From: Neoconidiobolus thromboides FSU 785
Lineage: Eukaryota; Entomophthoromycota; Entomophthoromycetes; Entomophthorales; Neoconidiobolaceae
NCBI GenBank assembly: GCA_025603075.1
Contig: MU626412.1
Location: 1-47,288 of the forward strand
Reading direction: 5' to 3'
Length of the DNA stretch: 47,288 bases
The stretch's first letter is position 1. Every line of letters starts with the position of its first letter. A program made the position numbers and the translations under genes. The notes under the pieces were generated by a model. That model saw only the letters and a list, made by a program, of their open reading frames with translations. It had not been told where the DNA came from and ran no database searches. This document shows positions 21,879 to 32,144 of the stretch, in pieces.

Positions 21879-22996
21879 TTAAAATCGATTATTTGAACGA
21901 TTATTTCTTACTTTTCGATTTACAAAAGGAGTTCTTTCTCTTCTGGTGAAATCAGCAATACTGGGTTGATTAGCTGCAATTTGAAATCTATTAAATTTAG
22001 TAGGTGGACTTGGTAAATTAAGCGGTAAACCAGGTCCATTTCTCATAACTCTATTTGAATTAGAAAAATTGGGAGAAGGATTAATTGGGTTAGTATAAAT
22101 ATTACTAATAGGTAAATTAGAGAACCTTGGTTGATTAGGAATAAAATTAGGTAATTTAAGGCTTCTACCATTACCACTTGAAATCCCTTTATTTGTCTTC
22201 TCTTCTTTATCTTCAGTAACTGCAAATGGATCTCCATCAAGACTTTTTAAATTACTTACTGTTTCACTACTCTCTTCATCTTTTTTCATATCATTAAAAG
22301 GATCGGATTCGGGTAACTTTGGAATTTTAGAATCAAAGATATCATCTTCTAATAATTTCAAATTTTGTTTAAAAGTTTCTGATTTAGGTACCGTTGGTAC
22401 TTCCAACTTTTTATCTTTTTCTTCTATTTCTTTTTGTTTTCGTTCCATCTCTTCTTTTTGTTTTTTTAATATCTCTTTTTCTTCTTCTTCCCGAAGTTGT
22501 TGTTTCTTTTCTTCAGTAAATTTAGGTAACTTATTACCACATGTATTTTCACATTCTGATATACTATCAAATGGTACACAGCCTGCACAACCACCATAGA
22601 TGTTCACTTTACATTCTCTATATTTTAAATCATAATAATAGCCTGGGATAGCTGCTCTACAATAACCTGTTTCTAATTTAACATAACAGTTTAAATCTCT
22701 AGATATTTCGATTAAATAAATTATTGATTATTTTTATAAAATATAAAAATTAGTCCATGTTTTTATAAAATAGATATATTAAATTACAAGGATTTTTCTA
22801 AAGCAGTGGCATTATTTGGTATCTCTCCATGACAATGTTGTACATTCGCTTTAGGTCCTTGAACACTAATATTGATAATTATTGCTACTAAAGTTATTGA
22901 TAATGTTAAAAATTACCTTTTAGGCTCATTTCTTTTTGATAAGGTTATGGCCAGCATAAAGTTAAGAAAACAAGTTGAAATGAGAAATAATTTCAT
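21879..22996 (-). CDS. Secreted Kunitz/BPTI-like domain protein 2
   Basis: Exons 22996-22917, 22865-22788 and 22698-21879 give 325 residues. Exons 1 and 2 have exactly the same lengths (80 and 78 nt) and phases as in the neighbouring paralogue; introns are 51 and 89 nt. A signal peptide (1-20) is followed by KR, then a block shared with the paralogue (GEIPNNATALEKSLDLNCYV) and the Kunitz-like domain with the same eight cysteine positions. P1 is again arginine (GYCRAAIPGYYYD). The tail differs: a Glu/Lys-rich coiled coil, a Pro/Asn-rich stretch (NLPISNIYTNPINPSPNFS) and a basic end rich in Arg and Asn. The conserved heads and diverged tails suggest that the head is the selected part. Confidence 0.82.
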
Positions 22997-24142
22997 TATT
23001 ATCTAATTGTATTTTTAACTATGATAATAATAAATAATAGAATATAATAATAAGTATAAAAATAAAAGGATTTTTTTTATTATGTTTTATAGTTTATTAG
23101 AATTGCTGAATTTTTTTTTGAATTTGGATCTTCAATGATAGCCAAATATTTTCTTTTTAAAGCTAAATAGTTGAGTACTTTTTTATTAGCCTCATTTAAT
23201 TAAACTAGTTAAAGTGTCGAATTTTAAGTGAGGTTTAATACTTAAGTTGACTTTTTATCAATATATTAATATTTTATTTACATAATCAATTACATTAAAA
23301 ACTCAAAGGTTTACCTTATTTTTTTTACCTCTTTATTCTATTATTTTGTTGTTTATTGCTTCTCTGTTTCCTTTCCTTTAATTTCCTTGCATTAATAAAC
23401 ATTCAAAAGTTTTTGGTTGTCAGGCGATTTTTTGAAAAAAAGTAATATTTGGGCATTTTTTGTTGAACAATTTTAATACTGACTTTTCTTCTTAGTAACA
23501 CCCAAAAATAGGTAAGTAACTCAAAAAGATATCTCTCATTTTTTAATTCTATTACAACTGTCAACATTGAAATGTGTAATGTTTTATTTTGATCTATTTT
23601 CAATTTTATATTTGCTGGTTTCTTTGTAATGATGTTTTTAATTTTTTTTAATTATTAAATACAAAAATTATCCAATCCATATTGAAAGTAAATTAGAGGT
23701 TAAAACATTATATGGGGATGTATTTTTGTATTTAAGAGTTTACTAACAATTTTCCACTCAAACAGCGCTTAAAAGGGAAAAAGCAATGAAGCCAAAAAAA
23801 AACATTGCCATATATTGTAATGTAAACGGCTATATTTACAAAAATTAGTCTTTCGCATATTAAAAATGGTATCAAAGTTTTAAATATTTAACCAAAGCTT
23901 CAGAATTAGACTTAAAGACTTTTGATCTTTATTTGGAATAAAATTTAACATAAGTAAGAAAATCTCTTTGGTTTAGTAAATGCTCAATTCCAATATCAAA
24001 TGTTTAATGGGCTTTCAAAGTGTCTTAATGCATTTAATCCCATTTTTATTCTTATTAATACAATAATTGTATATTAGACGCCTAAATTTTTAAAAAGTAA
24101 TAAATATTAGCTAGAGGATCCTTGAATATTGGTAAATAAAAC
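22997..24142. other. Gene-free stretch
   Basis: Upstream region of the Kunitz-like pair and 3' side of the SPRY gene. It holds MITE-like copy 6 (23714-23809). An open frame of 66 codons at 23403-23603 has no recognisable features. Confidence 0.55.
23714..23809 (-). mobile_element. MITE-like element, copy 6
   Basis: GGGGATGTATTTTTGTATTT at the left, core CAAACAGCGCTTAAAAGG, right end ACATTGCC. ATAT flanks both ends (23710-23713 and 23810-23813). Confidence 0.83.
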
Positions 24143-25065
24143 TTATTGAATATCATTATAAAAAGTTTCTTTAGTATGACCAGAAAAGAGCTTATCAGTA
24201 AAGCTACTCACAAATCCAGGACAAAGTTGATTAGCATAACGATAAAGGAAAGGTTGAGCTCCAAAATTATATTTTATACTAACACCTTCACCAAAGTCGA
24301 TAGTAGGAAATGGCTCATATGATTGGTATTCAAACTTACATAAAACATTCCCATTATAAGTAAATATTATCACACCTAACTGTATATCATAAAAACAACC
24401 TAGAATGTCACCTTCTTTAATCATTGAAGTAAACATGGTTTTATATTCTTCTTGGTCAGAATATATACCATAAAGTTTATTTGATAGAAATGTAAAAGAT
24501 TCTATTTAAGTTAATAAGTCCCTTAAGTTATATTATATATATTACCAGGAAGATATTTAGTAGAGCTTTTATCTGCATACCCAAGTAGAAAGAAAGAACC
24601 ATCTGGAAAATCAACTAATTCAATTTCATAGTAAACACAATCTCCCATTAAAGGTTTATATTTTGCTTGAAGTGTACAATCTTTATTAAAATATATGCAG
24701 CTATTCTTTTTTAATATAATTTTATGAGTTTCTCCAGTACATACTTTAAACCTATTATAAATTATACTTGATTTATCTTCTATCCTTATTTCATTCAGTT
24801 CTGGTAAACTAGTATTCTCTTCAGGTTGTAACTTAACGCTTTTATCGGTAAAATTATCATTTCCTTCTTTTCCGATATTTATATCTGAAATCAAATTAAT
24901 AAAATAATCGATAACAATATATAAGTAGAAAATAACAATGACTGGAAAGAGCAATATAATAGAGATTATATAAAGGCTAATGTCATAAGAATCAGGTATA
25001 GACTCAATAATAGAATCAGAGGTGTTGTCAGATGCAGAATCAAATACAGACTCAGAGGTAATCAT
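24143..25065 (-). CDS. Ssh4/Ear1-like SPRY membrane protein (paralogue A, intact)
   Basis: Exons 25065-24546 and 24501-24143, 44-nt intron, 292 residues. An acidic Ser-rich N-terminus is followed by one membrane helix (about 31-52), a polar linker and a SPRY domain (about 110-270). SPRY landmarks are VYYEIELVDF, LLGYADKS, GDILGCFYD, IIFTYNGNVLC, PTIDFG and the closing YNFGAQPFLYRYANQL. A single N-terminal helix plus SPRY is the layout of yeast Ssh4 and Ear1, endosome/vacuole adaptors that bring cargo to the ubiquitin ligase Rsp5. This copy ends HTKETFYNDIQ and has no PPxY motif, unlike paralogue D, so it may not bind the ligase directly. The intron position is shared with paralogue D. Confidence 0.83.
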
Positions 25066-26567
25066 TTTAAAACCATTTCTCTTAAAACATGATTTTATCC
25101 TTTTTATATCTTTTGTTTTGAATTTTTTACAATAAATTGGTTACTTAATTTACACTTTCATCTGTTCATGTTGCTTTTTTTATCAAAATTTTAAGAATAT
25201 TATGTTATTTGATGTTCTACTAAGGTGTTTAAAACTTATGTTTAAATTACTCCTTTCTAGAACTATAAAAATCCACAAAATAGGTGCCAATTTCAAGTTA
25301 AATTCAATTAAATTCATATGACTATATAGGTTTATAAACTATGAGTTAAATAAAAGAAATGAATGATTGTTTTCAATATTAAAATTTCAGAAAACTATTA
25401 CTTTGAAGTTGATTTTTCCATTATACATTTAAATATAATATTAAATGAAACAATATTTTAATAAATTTTCTTTGTTATATAATTAATTCCACCAAAAAGT
25501 TACAAATATTTATTTACACAGACTTTTTGAATGTCATATTATTACTTTTCCTTGATTACATACACATAACTTTCATCAATATAAATCAACTTTTATAGCT
25601 TAATTTTATATATAAAATAAACTAATTTGTGAAACGATATTATTAATATAATAGCATATGGGGATGTATTTTTTTGTTTAAGAATTTTACTGACAATCTT
25701 TCTGCTCAAATAGAGCTTAAAAAGTGGAAAAGTAATGAAACCAAGAAAAATATCCCTATATATTTATATCTGAGAGAGCATCAATGCATATTATCTTAAT
25801 AATAAATAAATGAACAAAACAATTATCTCTAATTACATTAAACTTTACTATAAACCACACTTGAGAACAATATTCCTTGAGCTATCAAAAGCAATGATTT
25901 TTATTTCATCATTTATTGCTACTAAGTATCCTACTTCATATATAAAAGAGGATTTACTAAACAACATTCTCATTCTTCAGCTTCAAGTGAGTACAGGATT
26001 ATATTTAAGCCTATTTTACATATCGTTGGTTTTGAAATAAGTGCTCAAAATAACTAAAAAATTATACTTTTATAAATTAAAATTTAAAATAAAAATGATC
26101 AATAGAATAATGAATAAAGTTAATTATATATTATAAATGCCAATCATATAGTAAAATGATAGTATATGCTGTGATCGGTTAGTTTAAGGCTTTGAAGTTA
26201 AATATCTACTCTTAGTTTCTATTTCAATGCAAACTCCCTGTGTAAAAGTAATTTTTAACAAATCACTTCTTCGATTCAATATTAACTGTTCAAAGACCTC
26301 TCAAAATGACCTAGTTCATTTTAATTTAGCGTTATATCTCATTAGTACAAAATGTTTCTTTAAGCGCAAGAAGTCTAATAAGAGTAAAAAAAAAGCTTAA
26401 ACTAATAGCTAAGGAAGAGGATCTTGAACATTATTAAAAAGTATTCATTAAACGTAAAGCGGAGAAGACGCTCGTATATCATTAGGTTGGATGTCTTAAA
26501 GATTTCTGGTAATAGCTCCTTAGACATAATATGTACAGGGTTCTTAGATATCATTAGATTGAATGTC
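25066..26567. other. Intergenic stretch between SPRY A and SPRY pseudogene B
   Basis: Contains MITE-like copy 7. A 76-codon open frame at 25810-26040 is not supported by any feature. Around 26402-26567 there are imperfect direct repeats (ATCATTAGGTTGGATGTCTT and ATCATTAGATTGAATGTCTC) and a segment resembling the 3' flank of SPRY A, so the duplication that made B extended past its stop. Confidence 0.5.
25660..25757 (-). mobile_element. MITE-like element, copy 7
   Basis: 98 bp. GGGGATGTATTTTTTTG at the left, AAGAATTTTACTGACAATC, a core with CAAATAGAGCTTAAAAAG, right end ATCCCT. ATAT is on both sides. Confidence 0.83.
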
Positions 26568-26809
26568 TCAAGAATCATTAGTAAAAAGCTTTTGAGTGTA
26601 GTTGGAAACAGTTCCTTGTGAAAGACTACTTTGATAATCAGGGTCAAAACAATTACTACAATAATAAAGAAAATGTTTACCTCAAAATTTATATTTAGTA
26701 ATTATATCTTTACAAAATCAGATGGTAAGAAATCTTGTATAGTCGTAGTAGTTGTAACTGCATAAGTTTTTACTATCATAGGTAAATGTCATCTTTTTGG
26801 ATATCATAT

Positions 26810-26907
26810 GGGGATGTTTGTTTTGATTTCATTACTTTTCCATTTTTTAAGCGCTATTTGAGCGGAAAAATTGGTAGTAAAATTCTTAAACACAAAAACA
26901 CATCCCC
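26810..26907 (+). mobile_element. MITE-like element, copy 8 (near-consensus)
   Basis: 98 bp, close to consensus: GGGGATGTTTGTTTTGATTT, ACTTTTCCATTTTTTAAGCG, AAGCGCTATTTGAGCGG, AACACATCCCC. Flanked by ATAT (26806-26809 and 26908-26911). It sits inside SPRY pseudogene B; deleting it with one ATAT gives the same codon spacing as in paralogues A and D. Confidence 0.92.
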
Positions 26908-27198
26908 ATATCATAAAAATAACCTATAGTACCATCTTTTTTAATCATATAAGTAAATAAATTCAGATACCGGTTTTGACTATATTTGTGCCATAAAATA
27001 TATTATTTAATAAAATGTAGGATTCTATTTAAGTCAATAAAGCCAATAAAGTCAATAAATTAATAACATATGTATATGTTACTAGGAAAAGCTTCTGAAG
27101 TTCTCATTTCCAAATATTCAAGCAAAAAATAAGAATCATCAGCAAAATTAAATGATTTGATTCTATAACAAAGACAATTTCTCATTAAAGAAATACAT

Positions 27199-27292
27199 GA
27201 AGATGTATTTTTTTTGTTGAGGAATTTTACTGATAATCCTTTCATTCAAATGGTGCTTAAAAATAGAAGTAATGAAACTATAAAAGCGCCTT
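27199..27292 (-). mobile_element. MITE-like element, copy 9
   Basis: GAAGATGTATTTTTTTTGTTG at the left with GAATTTTACTGATAATCC, a decayed core (CAAATGGTGCTTAAAAATAG) and right end AAAGCGCC. It interrupts SPRY pseudogene B between the segments ending QTEH and beginning MRNCLCY. More diverged than copy 8, so probably older. Confidence 0.72.
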
Positions 27293-27637
27293 AATGTTCA
27301 GTTTGAATTGAGCAACCTTCGTTAAATAGAACGCGATTATTCTCTTTTGATGTAATCTTATCGTTTTCTCTAGTACATATTTTAAACCTATTATAAAATA
27401 TACTTAGATTATTTTCCACCGTTATTTCAGCTAGTTCATTTGGATCATTGGTTTGTCCAAGGTGTGAATTAGTACTACTGATCATATCAGTGTTGTTTGA
27501 TGCTGTTCCAACATTCACATCAATACCTTTTTTGATAATATAAACAATATATATGTAATAATGAATGATAGATATACTATGGAGCAAAATAAGTAAATAA
27601 AAATATCACAATCAATTGTATTGCTAATTGGAATCAT

Positions 27638-28025
27638 TTTCAAGTGATCTTAATAAATTTTACCCTTTTATATCTTTTAAAGCAGACAGTCATTAGCAAA
27701 TAAAATCCCTCACTTCTCTGCTTTTGATGATTTATAATATTTTATTAGATACGATCTTAAAAATATTGCGTATATATGCTGAAAACTTTAATAGTATTTT
27801 TTATCAGTATTACTTTTAAATTACTTCATTTTAGGATCTTAAATAAATTGAGCAGCTTTATGACTTTGTTAATGAGTATTATACTATCTGATACAAAGAT
27901 GTTATTATTCATATTCCTTTCAAATGCTTAATCCTCTATAATAATTTATAAATACAAGATATTTGACATGTAAAAAAAGATTAGGAAATAATAAGTATTT
28001 ACAAATTTAGTAAACGATAACTTGT
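27638..28025. other. Short intergenic stretch
   Basis: Between SPRY pseudogene B and the second Zn-cluster gene. Nothing recognised. Confidence 0.5.
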
Positions 28026-29678
28026 TTATTTTAAGATTTGTAATAAAGAAGGAGCTAAGGCAATACCACTTTTAGTGAAGGCTTCAATTACATCCATGAC
28101 TTTTAAATTGATAGAAATTACTTCTAAAAACTGATAATAAGATTGATCCTTTATCAATTGTTGCTTCATTTTATCCTTAATTAAATCTATATCATTACAT
28201 TTAATAATAGAATTATAACGTATAACAAAAAATAAAGATTGAGAGATTAAAGGAATTAACCATAGAGAATAGAAAGGAATAGGTAGCTTTAAAGCATAAG
28301 TTAAGGTTAATTTACATTGTAATAAAGTAAATTTAATCAGATTGAAATTTAACTTAGTAAATGTATAAAAGTAACTAGAGTATAGAACAAATTTGAAATA
28401 ATAATAAAAGAATAGTAGTAAATTGAGGAAATTTTGATAATAACAACTACTCTTTATATTATTATGATTCATTAACATGATATATTTTTTAGTTAAATTG
28501 TTCAATTTATTGATATAAAATTGAGTTTTAAGATGATAATTTTGTTCAGTTATTTTTTGATTAATGAAATGTTGATTTGATAATTTTATATTGTATATTA
28601 TTATAGATAATTCAAGTAAATAGTCACTAACTAACAATTGTATTAAAAATAATGGATCTGTATACATGCTAAATATCGAGTATAATGATTGTTTAAATCT
28701 AAATGGTAGCAAATAAGTATAATTACTAGTTATGAATAAGTGAGCTGAAGTATAAGATAAAAAATTATAACACAGTCTCCTTTCAATAAATAAACTACTA
28801 TTATTTGTGTCATAATTTTTGTTTAATCCTAACAATGTTGCAAACCTTTGCAATAATAATATAGTTGAAAACCTTAACTGATACACCCATGCCAGATGAT
28901 TTAAATGAGTTAATATTAATAACAATGCTTGTATATTGACTATGTTTGGCTTTATTTGATTTAAATTTTTATAGTGTGAATAGATCTCATTCTCTAATTT
29001 TTTTAGGTAATTTATTAAATTATTATTACTATCATTTATATTACTATTACTATTGTTAATATACCAACTTAATCCTGATAATATAACTATCTTCTTTAAA
29101 ATTGGATTACGTGCATTAAAAGTCATACTTAAATTATGAAATATATTAAAGCAGAAGCAATTATAATTTAAAAAAGAATTTAACCCTAATGTTATCCACT
29201 GTTCATTAAAATTAAAATTAAAATACGTTATAATTATTTCTTTCTTTTTGTATAAAAATAATTGAAATTTCTGTATTAATGATAGCAAAAATTCGATCCC
29301 TTGATGCTTTAATTTATATGGCGTTGGATATTGTATACTTGTTGTCAAATTCTCTAACATATACTTTTTGGGAAACTTAAGTATCAGCTTTGCAACATAA
29401 TTTCTATCATAATTCATTTCTTTCGTTACTTTATATTCATTACATATAGTATAGATTAAATCCATATTATCTACGCTATCCTTGCTACTATTTACACTTT
29501 CACTCTTATTTTTCTTTTTATATTTTCCTCTTTTACTCCTTATATCATATTTACACGTTGTTCCTCTTATTGTACATAAATTACATTTTGGGTACTTTTT
29601 ATCACACTCCATCTCTTTCTTTTTACAAGACCGACATGCATCTTTTATTACAGGGAATTTCAAAAAACTGGTATTCAT
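28026..29678 (-). CDS. Zn2Cys6 fungal transcription factor 2
   Basis: Single exon, 550 residues. The complete binuclear cluster lies at C15, C18, C25, C32, C35, C42, with a lysine-rich first loop (CRSCKKKEMECDKKYPKC) and the basic linker KRGKYKKKNKSES. The body is hydrophobic, Asn/Tyr-rich and helical. RFATLLGLNKNYD and RRLCYNFLSYTSAHLF occupy the places where the fungal-specific regulatory domain has its RxAxxLGL and ERR-type segments. A nuclear DNA-binding regulator; the target is unknown. The C-terminal part resembles the factor at 11331-13094 in layout (both end in ATK/KSG...LLQI-type segments), so the two may be distant paralogues. Confidence 0.88.
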   Translation of the reverse strand: MNTSFLKFPVIKDACRSCKKKEMECDKKYPKCNLCTIRGTTCKYDIRSKRGKYKKKNKSESVNSSKDSVDNMDLIYTICNEYKVTKEMNYDRNYVAKLILKFPKKYMLENLTTSIQYPTPYKLKHQGIEFLLSLIQKFQLFLYKKKEIIITYFNFNFNEQWITLGLNSFLNYNCFCFNIFHNLSMTFNARNPILKKIVILSGLSWYINNSNSNINDSNNNLINYLKKLENEIYSHYKNLNQIKPNIVNIQALLLILTHLNHLAWVYQLRFSTILLLQRFATLLGLNKNYDTNNSSLFIERRLCYNFLSYTSAHLFITSNYTYLLPFRFKQSLYSIFSMYTDPLFLIQLLVSDYLLELSIIIYNIKLSNQHFINQKITEQNYHLKTQFYINKLNNLTKKYIMLMNHNNIKSSCYYQNFLNLLLFFYYYFKFVLYSSYFYTFTKLNFNLIKFTLLQCKLTLTYALKLPIPFYSLWLIPLISQSLFFVIRYNSIIKCNDIDLIKDKMKQQLIKDQSYYQFLEVISINLKVMDVIEAFTKSGIALAPSLLQILK

Positions 29679-30646
29679 TATATTGTTGACTGCTCTTATT
29701 TTTAAGCCTAACTAATGCTTTTTTCGCTACTATTTAAAGGTTTAGAGTTGTACAAAAGTTGAAAAAAATAAATAGTTTTTTTCCGGTTATTTCTTTCTAT
29801 ACTTTCTTAATAATAACTAAAAAAAAAAATTAATTTATTAATAGCAACCAAATTATTCTGCTCAAATTAAAAATTAACCAATCGAACAGCTTAAGAATAA
29901 AATATTTTGAACTTTTTGTCGCTTTTTTAATTTAAGGTTATTTTTTGTCCCCAAAATTCATTAAATATTGCAAAATTTATGATAAAATTGAGACTACTAT
30001 CAGTTTGTGAAAAAAGCTTAAAATAGTATATTTTTATTAATATTTCAATAAAGATGATTCTGGTAGGATATTAGTCATTGCTTTAATATAAAATATTACT
30101 TTTATCTCTTGATTTAATACTCTTTATATTATCTAAAGCTAAGTAGACTATACATACAAATATTTCGTTATATCTATCAGCATTTTGCACGTGATTTAGG
30201 ATATATATATGGAATCTTTAAGAGATAATAAGTTTTAGCATAGAATATGTAAAAATTTTACACTTAAACAGAACTGAATACAATTGGAAGACTATATTAG
30301 CTTTTTCATAATGTCTTTTTAGTATGGATAACTATTTCGATTTTATGCTGTATTCATAAATGTTGATGAAGCTGTCTCACAACACTTGTTGAATATAAGA
30401 TTATAAATACTATTATTTACCATTACAGCTAAAGTAATGCAAGCAATCCTATAGAAAATCAAATGATGTGCAATAGAAAAAAAACTTGATAAATAAAAGA
30501 CAATTAAAAGTTGGAAGTGCTGTAACTAAACCAAACTATAATAAAAATTAAAAATTAATTTCTAAATGATTTAATAAATAAAGAGAAGAGGGAATGGTGT
30601 TAATAATGTACACGTAGGGAAAAGGATTTAGTAGAGCGCAGCTATA
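29679..30646. other. Gene-free stretch
   Basis: Upstream region of the second Zn-cluster factor. No coding region, element copy or RNA gene recognised. Confidence 0.55.
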
Positions 30647-31135
30647 CTATTTTTCAGCAATAAAAAATGTGTAGTCGATAGGTTCCAGCTGTATGAAGTT
30701 TATAATATCATCATCGTCACTCATGCTATTTTTTGCGCTATCCATGCATATAGTATTATTTTTATTTATAATGTTACGATTAGTTATGTTGCCATTTAAA
30801 TTATTATCATTGACACAATTCAAGTTCTTCAAATAAAGCATTGAATTTAAACTTGTGAAATTGGAGTGGATGTCGCCATTAATGTTAACCATGGTGTCTG
30901 ATGAAACAGATACAGTAGAAAAGCGATGAGATTGGCAATCGGTATTAAAATGATTATTCTTATTCATTAGTACCACATTATTCGCTGATAAAGCGGAGTT
31001 TCGCCTTTTATGAGTAATGTTGCCATTGAATATATTACTCTTCTTTTTGTTGCTAAACTTCTTCTTGCTACTTTGTCTTGATAACCAATTTTCAAATAAT
31101 ATAGTTAAACTATCGAAAATTCCTAAGCTACTCAT
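30647..31135 (-). CDS. Ser/Asn-rich hypothetical protein
   Basis: 162 residues with an ATG start; not recognised. It begins with a short amphipathic segment (MSSLGIFDSLTILFENWL), then a basic patch (SSKKKFSNKKK and HKRRNSAL) that could serve as a nuclear signal and a basophilic-kinase site. A long Asn/Ser-rich middle follows, then an acidic end (SDDDD) and a hydrophobic C-terminus IQLEPIDYTFFIAEK. The mixed composition, sustained length and GC content slightly above the flanks support a real gene, but there is no known domain. It could also be one exon of a larger gene. Confidence 0.5.
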   Translation of the reverse strand: MSSLGIFDSLTILFENWLSRQSSKKKFSNKKKSNIFNGNITHKRRNSALSANNVVLMNKNNHFNTDCQSHRFSTVSVSSDTMVNINGDIHSNFTSLNSMLYLKNLNCVNDNNLNGNITNRNIINKNNTICMDSAKNSMSDDDDIINFIQLEPIDYTFFIAEK

Positions 31136-32144
31136 GATTGCTATTTAGTTTATATATAAAATAATTTTGTACTCTATACTTTTTTAGCTTATTTATATTT
31201 TTTAATTTATTACATATATTAATAATAAAATCATACCTAAGTAATAATTAGAATTAAAAGTCAAAAGTAAGTGGAAATAAACCCAGACCAAATGTTTAAG
31301 GTTAAAAATAAAAAAGCTATAAATATTTACCTATCTTTATTCTTCACAAAAAGAACTTAGTGAAATTGATTTTATACCAATTAAATTTTATTTGTACATT
31401 ATTTTTCCTTTTCATTAGTTTATTAAATTTATTTTTTATACACTCCACGTCATAAAAATTCTTTATCTTTTGAATCTAATCATGACATTTATGCTAAAAG
31501 TCTGGTCTCAAATTAAACATTATGCTTATATGGCCTTATGGTCATTTTTCATATTCAGCCCTGAATAAATAGATTAGTTTATAAGTATATTTTAACTCAA
31601 AATGGGTATTATAATAATAAAAGAATCATGATTAACGGAAAACGATTGAATGTAGAAAAATAGACTAAGAATGAGATCATATACTAAAATTTTAAAGTCA
31701 GTATAGCATTGATTCAACATTTGTATATTTAAGTATTAAATAGCTCAACTTATTTATTTCATTTTTCTATTTTATTCAATCTAGATTGTATTATACAACA
31801 ATACATGTGTTGATATTTAATTATGTATTATAAAAATTCGCTTGTTTTAGATTTAAAGGTTACAATTTTAGATGGGTTGAGTATTTTTTGTTTTATTTTT
31901 GACGGGTTTTAAGCTGAATTTTAACTTACACACAATGCGGCAGATGAAAAATTTAGGAAAATTTAAATGTTTTATATAAAACATAAAAAATACTGATGCT
32001 TACAAAAAGAACTGGTGATGTTTTTTTGTTTAAGATTTTTCTAATAAATTCTCCCTGGCTTCTTTTCGCATAAAAAATGGACAATGGAATGAAACCGAAA
32101 AAAGCACTTTTGACTGCTCTTAAACCAATTTAAAAAATAGAACA
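31136..32144. other. Intergenic stretch upstream of PUS4-like gene
   Basis: Divergent upstream region for the genes on either side. It carries MITE-like copy 10 close to the start of the pseudouridine synthase gene. No other feature seen. Confidence 0.55.
32014..32110 (-). mobile_element. MITE-like element, copy 10 (decayed)
   Basis: GGTGATGTTTTTTTGTTTAAG and AAAAATGGACAATGGAATGAAACC follow the reverse layout. The core is strongly altered (GGCTTCTTTTCGC). It ends about 35 bp before the ATG at 32145 and may lie in the transcript leader. Confidence 0.65.

Larger units (their letters stand above)
26568..27637 (-). pseudogene. SPRY membrane protein pseudogene (paralogue B) with two element insertions
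   Basis: Fragments in order match paralogue A. A hydrophobic N-terminus (27637 to about 27530) shifts frame at an A-run. FYNRFKICTRENDKI and LFNEGCSIQTEH are then cut off by MITE copy 9 at about 27292-27199. MRNCLCYRIKSFNFADDSYF resumes, a 3' intron-like region follows, then a degraded segment like LSNKLYG...MIKEGDILGCFYD. MITE copy 8 comes next, followed by SKKMTFTYDSKNLC, stop-interrupted sequence, and a C-terminal match HFLYYCSN...YTQKLFTNDS. Several frame disruptions and stops show that it is not functional. The remaining open parts should not be annotated as separate genes. Confidence 0.82.

Noticed and set aside
23403-23603. Minus-strand frame of 66 codons
   Set aside because: No domain, no paralogue, isolated in a gene-free stretch.
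25810-26040. Plus-strand frame of 76 codons with hydrophobic segments
   Set aside because: ATG start, but no recognisable domain, AT-driven composition, and located just after an element copy; insufficient support.
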